This document shows positions 58,707 through 64,000 of a stretch of DNA of 64,000 bases, in pieces. Position 1 is the first letter of the stretch. Each line of letters begins with the position of its first letter. The DNA comes from Lachnospiraceae bacterium. Lineage in GTDB: Bacteria > Bacillota > Clostridia > Lachnospirales > Lachnospiraceae. The notes under the pieces were generated by a model. It was given only the letters and a program-made list of their open reading frames with translations, was not told the DNA's origin and searched no databases. Location: the NCBI GenBank assembly GCA_017558145.1, contig JAFYWF010000006.1, forward strand, positions 1 through 64,000, written 5' to 3'. The translations under genes were made by a program, and so were the position numbers.

Positions 58707-59216
58707 ATGAAAAAGTTATGTAGTGCTTTATTGGTTATGGCTTTAACAGTTGCTATGGTTTTACCTGTATTTGCGGCTCCAAGCCCACAGGCTGAAGCTA
58801 AAACAGCAAAATCTAACGCAACTGTAGCAGTAGCTGGTGCTGATGTTAAGGTTCTTGCGACAGATGTTCATAAAGAAGTTATTAATGTAGTAACTAATCC
58901 TACTCATTTAACAAACCTTGGCGTTAGTACAGCAGCAAAGTTAGCAGCAGCTTTTGATCTTAAGATTGAAATTCCTGCAGGTCAGGCATCCGTTTCTGTA
59001 CCGATTAAAGTTAACAATGCAAAAGTTGGTGACTATGCAGTTATTCTTCATAGAAAAGCTGATGGTCAGTGGGAAAAAGTTGGTGAAGGTTTCTTAGCAG
59101 CAGATATGACTGTTGTAGGTACATTCACAAGCTTCTCTCCAGTAGCAGTTATGGTAGTAGACGCAGCACAGGCATCCGCAGCTGGTGTGAAAGCTCCTAA
59201 AACTGGCGAATTCTAA
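58707..59216 (+). CDS. secreted protein ending at sortase-like motif
   Basis: A 169-residue secreted protein with signal peptide MKKLCSALLVMALTVAMVLPVFA-AP, an Ala/Val-rich beta domain (VKVLATDVHKEVINVV..., ASVSVPIKVNNAKVGDYAVILHRKADGQWEKVGEGFL) and the final KAPKTGEF stop. APKTG resembles the (S/P)PxTG recognition motif of sortase B, but the expected hydrophobic anchor and charged tail are absent: the frame ends two residues after TG. It may be truncated or released. RBS GAAAGGAGGAGATTGCC, strong. Confidence 0.75.
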   Translation: MKKLCSALLVMALTVAMVLPVFAAPSPQAEAKTAKSNATVAVAGADVKVLATDVHKEVINVVTNPTHLTNLGVSTAAKLAAAFDLKIEIPAGQASVSVPIKVNNAKVGDYAVILHRKADGQWEKVGEGFLAADMTVVGTFTSFSPVAVMVVDAAQASAAGVKAPKTGEF

Positions 59217-59272
59217 GATTTAGAGTTAAAAAATTTTTTGTAACATGTGACAAAAAAAGTTGGTTTCAAAAA

Positions 59273-59301
59273 GCCCCCTCCGAAGAAAAATCGGAGGGGG
59301 A
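59273..59301 (+). terminator. GC-rich hairpin after secreted protein
   Basis: CCCCCTCCGA/TCGGAGGGGG 10-bp stem. T-run is weak, but this is the only terminator-like structure after the cps operon. Confidence 0.65.
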
Positions 59302-59323
59302 AACTAAGTTTTATAAATGTACC

Positions 59324-59878
59324 TTGACAATTACATATCTTACATTGAGAAAAAATAATATTTTAATTCCTTTAACTTGTATCAGATATTATTCAAAAAA
59401 AGATAAAAAAGTACGAAAAGACGTAGAAGTATCGTTGACACAATTTTTAGGGCAAAGTATGATAATAATGTCAGAAGCAATAAAAAATCAAAAGTTGACG
59501 GGGCGTAGCGGTAAGGATATCTTAGATTGTTTTCAAAGAGGCTGTTATTATCTATTTGCAAACGATGAAGAAACCCGTACGGAGGTGCAGCAGATGTTGG
59601 AACCATACTTTAAATTAGAGAGAGAAATCTGGCAGGAAGAAACAGAGGAAAGATTAAGGGAAGAAATTGCAAAACAAGTAACGGAAGAGGTAACCGAACG
59701 AATAACGGAAGAAGTAACGAAAGAAGTGACGGAAGATATGACCGCGGGCGCCATAGAGAAGTTGATACGGTCGCTGAAAGATTTCGGTGGAACAAGAGAA
59801 AATGTAAAGAAAAAAGTAATGAAAGAGTACGAACTTTCGGAAACAGATGCTGAGGAAAAGATGAAGCAATATTTCTAA
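59324..59878 (+). pseudogene. C-terminal fragment of Rpn-like gene
   Basis: The frame lacks a good start (TTG at 59324, no ribosome site). It encodes a helical segment (DVEVSLTQFLGQSMIIMSEAIKNQKLTGRSGKDILDCFQRGCYYLFA) and a Glu/Val/Thr heptad-like repeat (TEEVTERITEEVTKEVTEDM), then ends KMKQYF. No PD-(D/E)xK core remains. It is followed by the same terminator as the Rpn-like gene at 28106, so it is probably the 3' half of a relative. Interrupts the polysaccharide locus. Confidence 0.45.
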
Positions 59879-59907
59879 AAGTAAATTGAAGATAGAATAA
59901 AGGATAT

Positions 59908-59952
59908 AAATCCCAATGTAAGATATGTGATTGTCTTATGTTGGGATTTTTT
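59908..59952 (+). terminator. Rpn-associated terminator, copy 2
   Basis: AAATCCCAATGTAAG/CTTATGTTGGGATTT stem and T6; 39 of 44 bases match 29050-29093. Confidence 0.75.
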
Positions 59953-60168
59953 ATCATATAGGAAAGTTCTGCCTATATGATAAAAACACTCCGTGAGGAT
60001 GCACACGCCGAAGCAGTGGTAAATGTCGTTTTGCGACGCTTCGGTGGCGCAGAATACGCGTTTATGCGTATTCTTTCTTGCTTTGAATGCTAAATGTGTA
60101 GCTTGTGAAATAGAAATTTATCCTAAGAATAGGAATGTATATGCATCGATTGTACGAAGGAGGAAAGT
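59953..60168. other. GC-richer structured spacer
   Basis: Contains CCGAAGC...GCTTCGG (about 60008-60048) with inner GTCG/CGAC pairing, then AATACGC/GCGTATT (about 60052-60074) and TTCTTTCTTG. The base composition is unlike the A/T-rich flanks. No protein frame recognised. Confidence 0.4.
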
Positions 60169-61176
60169 ATGATTATCACTAAGACACCTTTTCGAATGTC
60201 TTTTTTTGGTGGTGGTACAGATATAGAAGATTATTTTGTTGAATATGGAGGCTCTGTAATATCAACAACATTTGATAAGTATTGTTATGTTACGGTTAGA
60301 CATTTACCCCGTTTTTTTGAATATAAAACACACCTGACATATTCAAAGATGGAATATGTCAATGAATATGATGAGATTCAACATCCGGCAATCCGTGAAG
60401 CAATGCGTATGTTAGATATGCATGAGCTAAGATTAACGTATGAATCAGACTTACCGGCAAAATCAGGATTGGGAACAAGCTCATCTTTTGCAGTGGGAAT
60501 GTTAAATGCTTTTTATGCACTAAAGGGAAAATATGCTGACCGAAAAAAATTAGCAGATGAAGCTATTTATTTGGAAAGGGTACTATGCAAAGAAGCAGGT
60601 GGGTTACAAGATCAAATTGCTGCTGCTTATGGTGGATTTAATCGCATTAATTTTGGAAAAGATGGCTATGAGGTATTGCCTATTATAATCTCGCCGGAAC
60701 GTAAAAAGAGGCTGAATCATAATTTATTAATGTATTTTACCGGGTTTGTTCGCTTTTCCAGTGATGTACATAAAGAAATAACAAAAGGCGACAGCCAGAA
60801 TAAATTTTCCTTGCTTCAGGAAATGCAGAATATGGTAGATGAAGCAGAGAATATTTTGACAGATGAAAAAAGAGATTTAGATGATTTTGGAAGGTTGTTA
60901 GATAAAACCTGGCGATTAAAAAGGCAAACAAGCAGTGCTGTGAGTACAGAAAGTATTGATACGCTGTATGAAAAAGGAATGGAAGCAGGTGCTTTGGGAG
61001 GAAAACTTTTGGGAGCCGGTGGCGGAGGATTTCTTTTGTTTTATGTACAACCGAAATATCAGAAAGCAGTTCAGGAGGCTATGAAAGACTTGTTATATAT
61101 TCCTTTTGAATTTGAGAATAGTGGGACGACAGTAGTTCACTATGTACCAGAATATTATGAATCAAAGAAAATATAG
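60169..61176 (+). CDS. hddA: GHMP kinase, heptose-7-phosphate kinase type
   Basis: A 335-residue GHMP kinase resembling D-glycero-alpha-D-manno-heptose-7-phosphate 1-kinase (HddA). MIITKTPFRMSFFGGGTDIEDYF, the ATP loop DLPAKSGLGTSSSFAVGMLNA, QDQIAAAYGGFNRI and GALGGKLLGAGGGGFLLFY. Adjacent to a sedoheptulose-7-phosphate isomerase, which fits a GDP- or NDP-heptose pathway for surface glycan or S-layer. Ribosome site CGAAGGAGGAAAGT. Confidence 0.85.
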   Translation: MIITKTPFRMSFFGGGTDIEDYFVEYGGSVISTTFDKYCYVTVRHLPRFFEYKTHLTYSKMEYVNEYDEIQHPAIREAMRMLDMHELRLTYESDLPAKSGLGTSSSFAVGMLNAFYALKGKYADRKKLADEAIYLERVLCKEAGGLQDQIAAAYGGFNRINFGKDGYEVLPIIISPERKKRLNHNLLMYFTGFVRFSSDVHKEITKGDSQNKFSLLQEMQNMVDEAENILTDEKRDLDDFGRLLDKTWRLKRQTSSAVSTESIDTLYEKGMEAGALGGKLLGAGGGGFLLFYVQPKYQKAVQEAMKDLLYIPFEFENSGTTVVHYVPEYYESKKI

Positions 61177-61191
61177 GATGAAATATGGAAT

Positions 61192-61854
61192 ATGAAAATA
61201 ATTGATAGTAGATTATTGAAACATATTGATTTATTGACATCAAGATATCCGAAGTTAGAAAAATGCAGACAACAGATCATAGAGGCATATCTGGTTTTGG
61301 AAGAATGCTATGAGTCGGATGGAAAATTATTAATAGCCGGTAATGGGGGGTCTGCGGCAGATGCAGAACATATTGCCGGAGAGTTAATGAAAAGATTTAA
61401 ATTGCCAAGGCCTGTACCGTCTGAATTTGTAAATCGTTTACAGGATGTTGATTCGGAAAGAGGAGAGTTTCTTGCTAAAAATTTGGAAAGAGGATTAATG
61501 GCAATTCCGCTGGTAGCTCATGAAGCGTTGTCTACAGCTTATCTTAATGATGTGGATGGTCTTGGAGTTTTTGCACAGCAGCTTTATGGGTTTGGTAGAG
61601 CGGGAGATGTATTTTTAGGAATATCTACTTCTGGGAATAGTAAAAATGTGCTTAATGCAGCTATAGTGGCCAGAGCTTTAGATATGAAGGTAATTGGATT
61701 AACAGGGAATTCTGGTGGGGAACTTGTAAAAGTTGCAGATGTGGTAATTAAAGCGCCAGAAGAGGAAACTTATCGGATACAAGAGTTGCATTTGCCAGTT
61801 TATCATTCTTTGTGTTTGATGTTAGAAGAAAGGTTTTTTGGAGAAAATAGATGA
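61192..61854 (+). CDS. gmhA: sedoheptulose-7-phosphate isomerase
   Basis: A 220-residue SIS-domain enzyme converting sedoheptulose 7-P to heptose 7-P. IAGNGGSAADAEHIAGELMKRFKLPRPVP is the GmhA signature, DVFLGISTSGNSKNVLNA the sugar-phosphate loop, and ELHLPVYHSLCLMLE holds the catalytic His pair. It is slightly longer than E. coli GmhA because of an insert after PRPVP. It overlaps the next gene by four bases (ATGA). Confidence 0.9.
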   Translation: MKIIDSRLLKHIDLLTSRYPKLEKCRQQIIEAYLVLEECYESDGKLLIAGNGGSAADAEHIAGELMKRFKLPRPVPSEFVNRLQDVDSERGEFLAKNLERGLMAIPLVAHEALSTAYLNDVDGLGVFAQQLYGFGRAGDVFLGISTSGNSKNVLNAAIVARALDMKVIGLTGNSGGELVKVADVVIKAPEEETYRIQELHLPVYHSLCLMLEERFFGENR

Positions 61855-62711
61855 AAGTTGCATTAGTAGGAAGTTCAGGATATATCGCAGGTTTCTTATT
61901 AAAAAGATTTAATGATATGACATATATATCAGATGTAATAAAAATTGATCAAACAGAGACGGCAGATGAATATTTGAATTTATTAGAAGCTGAGAAGTTT
62001 AATTATTCAATATTAAATAATGTCGATTATGTTATTTTTACAGCAGCAATATCTGGACCGGATCAGTGCGCTAAAGATTTTGAGTTGTGTTGGTCAATTA
62101 ATGTAATTGGAACAATATATTTTATTAGAGAAGCAATAAAGAAAAGGTGCAAAGTGTTATTTTTTTCTAGTGATGCTGTATTTGGAGATATTCCAGGAAC
62201 AATTTATACAGAAAATTCAAAAACAGAAGCAAAGACAGCATATGGTTGCATGAAAAAGGCTGTTGAAGATGAATTTAAAGGAGATGACTTTTTTAAAGCT
62301 ATTAGATTATCTTATGTAGTATCAACAAAAGATAAGTTTGTATCTTATTGTTTAGAATGTATCAGAAAGAATGAAAGCGCAGATATTTATCATCCTTTTT
62401 ATAGAAATTGTATTGGAATTGATGATGTGCTAGATGTTGTCATGTGGATGATTAGAAATTGGGATAATTACCCCCCTTTTGTTCTTAATGTGGCAGGTAA
62501 AGAATTAGTTAGTCGAGTGCGAATTGCAGATGAGTTGAATCGATTATTGGGAAATAAACTTAAATATTCTATTTCAGAGCCTATGTATGAATTTTATACA
62601 AATCGTCCATGTATTACTCAGATGACTAGCTTATATCTTCCACAATATAAGATTTTGGAAGATATTACCTTTACGGAAAAGTTAAAGAAGATTTTTGATA
62701 ATTATTATTAA
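61851..62711 (+). CDS. NAD-dependent epimerase/reductase (SDR)
   Basis: A 286-residue extended SDR. MKVALVGSSGYIAGFLLKRF gives the GxxGxxG-like cofactor loop, VIFTAAISGP, SSDAVFGD and the catalytic YGCMKKAVE (YxxxK). The sequence is shorter and more divergent than RmlD/GMD types. Probably a dehydratase or reductase in synthesis of a modified heptose; the exact sugar cannot be read. Coupled to gmhA. Confidence 0.7.
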   Translation: MKVALVGSSGYIAGFLLKRFNDMTYISDVIKIDQTETADEYLNLLEAEKFNYSILNNVDYVIFTAAISGPDQCAKDFELCWSINVIGTIYFIREAIKKRCKVLFFSSDAVFGDIPGTIYTENSKTEAKTAYGCMKKAVEDEFKGDDFFKAIRLSYVVSTKDKFVSYCLECIRKNESADIYHPFYRNCIGIDDVLDVVMWMIRNWDNYPPFVLNVAGKELVSRVRIADELNRLLGNKLKYSISEPMYEFYTNRPCITQMTSLYLPQYKILEDITFTEKLKKIFDNYY

Positions 62712-62744
62712 AATAAAATTTACTGATAGATGGAGGTTATAAGG

Positions 62745-63782
62745 ATGTCAATAAAAGCATTAATTACAGGAATTACAGGAATGGTAGGCTCTCATTTAGC
62801 GGATTTTCTTTTAGAAAATACGGATTGGGAAGTGTATGGTGTTTGCAGATGGAGAAGTCCATTAGATAATGTGTCGCACTTATTAAATAGAGCCAATAAA
62901 GAGGATAGATTATATTTTGAATATGCTGATTTAAATGATGAAATGTCACTCATTAAAGTGATAAAAGAAATTAAACCGAAATATGTTTTTCATTTGGCAG
63001 CACAAAGTTATCCACAAACAAGTTTTACTGCACCAATAGATACTTTAAATACAAATATTTTGGGAACATGTAGATTATTAGAAGCAATTCATTTAGAAAT
63101 GGAAAATGACCTAGATTATAAACCAATAATTCACGTATGTGCTTCATCAGAAGTTTTTGGTAAAATTCCAGCAGAAAAAAAACCAGAAACAGGTATCCAT
63201 GAAGAATGTCCATTTCATCCGGCGTCGCCATATGCAATATCTAAGGTTGGAACAGATTTGCTTGGACGATATTATGCAGAGGCATATGGAATGACTGTAA
63301 TGACGACACGTATGTTTACGCACACGGGACCTCGTCGAGGGGATGTATTTCATGAATCAACATTTGCAAAGCAAATTGCAATGATTGAAGCGGGACTAAT
63401 TGAACCTAAAGTTTTGGTTGGAAATTTAAAATCACTTCGAACATATGCAGATGTGCGAGATGCAGTTCGCGCATATTATATGCTTGTTACAATAAATCCG
63501 ATTGCGGGAGAATATTATAACATTGGTGGCTCATATACATGTGAAGTTGGAGATACGCTGAATACGTTGATTTCATATTCTACAATGAAAGATAAAATAG
63601 AAATTGAAGTAGATCCGCAAAGACTAAGACCAATTGATGCAGACCTTCAAGTTCCTGATTGCAAAAAATTCAAAATGCATACAGGGTGGGAACCGAATAT
63701 TTCTTTTGGGAAAACAATGCAAGATTTACTCGATTATTGGAGAGAAAGGGTTGCTAAAAAGGAAACTTTTTTAATTAGATAA
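62745..63782 (+). CDS. GDP-sugar 4,6-dehydratase-like SDR
   Basis: A 345-residue extended SDR resembling GDP-mannose 4,6-dehydratase and GDP-heptose relatives. MSIKALITGITGMVGSHLADFLLE is the cofactor loop, FHLAAQSYPQTSF the active-site start, CASSEVFG the Ser/Thr-Glu region and YAISKVGTDLLGRYYAEAYGM the YxxxK helix, followed by TRMFTHTGPRRG. ATG at 62745 is chosen for TGGAGGTTATAAGG. With the preceding genes it suggests a GDP-6-deoxy-heptose-type sugar for the surface polymer. Confidence 0.85.
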   Translation: MSIKALITGITGMVGSHLADFLLENTDWEVYGVCRWRSPLDNVSHLLNRANKEDRLYFEYADLNDEMSLIKVIKEIKPKYVFHLAAQSYPQTSFTAPIDTLNTNILGTCRLLEAIHLEMENDLDYKPIIHVCASSEVFGKIPAEKKPETGIHEECPFHPASPYAISKVGTDLLGRYYAEAYGMTVMTTRMFTHTGPRRGDVFHESTFAKQIAMIEAGLIEPKVLVGNLKSLRTYADVRDAVRAYYMLVTINPIAGEYYNIGGSYTCEVGDTLNTLISYSTMKDKIEIEVDPQRLRPIDADLQVPDCKKFKMHTGWEPNISFGKTMQDLLDYWRERVAKKETFLIR

Positions 63783-63795
63783 ATGGAATGAGAAA

Positions 63796-64000
63796 ATGAA
63801 GGATAAAGGAACTAAAAAATTATTATTCATAGCAACAAGACAGTTTTGGCCCACAGCAGGTGGGAAAGATATAACTCTATATTATAATTGTAAGGGTTTG
63901 TACGAAGAATGTGGATATGAAATATATTTGGTTTGCTTTATTGATAGAAATGTGGACAAAGTGTTGGAAAAACCATATTTTATCAAAGAAGTTAGATATG
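63796..64000 (+). CDS. glycosyltransferase, N-terminal part (runs off window)
   Basis: ATG at 63796 begins MKDKGTKKLLFIATRQFWPTAGGKDITLYYNCKGLYEECGYEIYLVCFID, the usual N-terminal Rossmann start of a GT-B (GT4-like) glycosyltransferase with the acceptor-side GG loop. The remainder is beyond the edge, so the catalytic EX7E and family cannot be checked. Ribosome site is weak (GGAATGAGAAA). It continues the polysaccharide operon. Confidence 0.6.
   Translation, partial: MKDKGTKKLLFIATRQFWPTAGGKDITLYYNCKGLYEECGYEIYLVCFIDRNVDKVLEKPYFIKEVRY

Overview
The window is low-GC Firmicutes chromosome. It is most consistent with a spore-forming gut Clostridium of the Lachnospiraceae type. The evidence is the spoVA sporulation genes, a PcfB/DUF5688 conjugation relic, a vanG-style resistance relic, strong AGGAGG ribosome sites, and intrinsic terminators after most transcription units. 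I cannot name the species from the sequence alone.

Layout. Positions 1-5500 are a scrapyard of resistance and mobile-element genes: an intact vanR-vanS-vanY set around a 28-codon vanW stump, then a Nudix/GNAT chimera, a nucleoside phosphorylase stump, an intact ABC-F ribosome-protection-type ATPase behind an attenuator-like leader, and a methyltransferase stump. Positions 5800-10600 carry a Cys-rich lipoprotein and a relic of conjugative-element genes. Positions 10700-19200 hold an ADP-ribose-themed cluster: a macro-domain protein with a C-terminal helical domain, a vWA protein, and an ADP-ribosylglycohydrolase fused to a uracil-DNA-glycosylase-like domain. It is interrupted by a Phd antitoxin/RhuM insertion bracketed by copies of the macro gene 3' end. 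Several unknown small genes follow.

Positions 19190-31400 form a defence-like island built from repeated parts. An RloA/RloB (AbiL-like) pair and a DUF234-type ATPase each sit between the same left repeat (about 40 bp) and the same right repeat (28 bp). Two nearly identical XRE-ImmA (ImmR/ImmA-like) pairs follow them. The first XRE is divergent from an accessory ftsZ, with palindromic GTTGCA-N4-TGCAAC sites lying in both promoters. About 8 kb further on is an accessory sepF, the membrane anchor and partner of FtsZ. A mobile, repressor/protease-controlled cell-division module is the most interesting hypothesis here.

From about 31400 to 52700 the content looks like core chromosome: an ABC exporter fused to a GNAT domain, ridA, shikimate kinase, EamA, spoVAE, tRNA-Thr(GGU), xpt, a class A PBP, yigZ, mgtE, xth, typA, an SSB-like protein, dapA, dapB, a eukaryotic-type hisA, a cold-shock gene and ilvE.

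From 52700 to the end is a surface-polysaccharide locus. It has an XRE regulator divergent from a cpsB-cpsC-cpsD-(Ig-like protein)-sortase B-LCP operon, with four matching 18-bp operators in the gap. A secreted protein ending exactly at an APKTG-like motif follows, then heptose-7-phosphate/GDP-sugar genes (gmhA, hddA-like kinase, two dehydratase/epimerase genes) and the start of a glycosyltransferase that runs off the edge.
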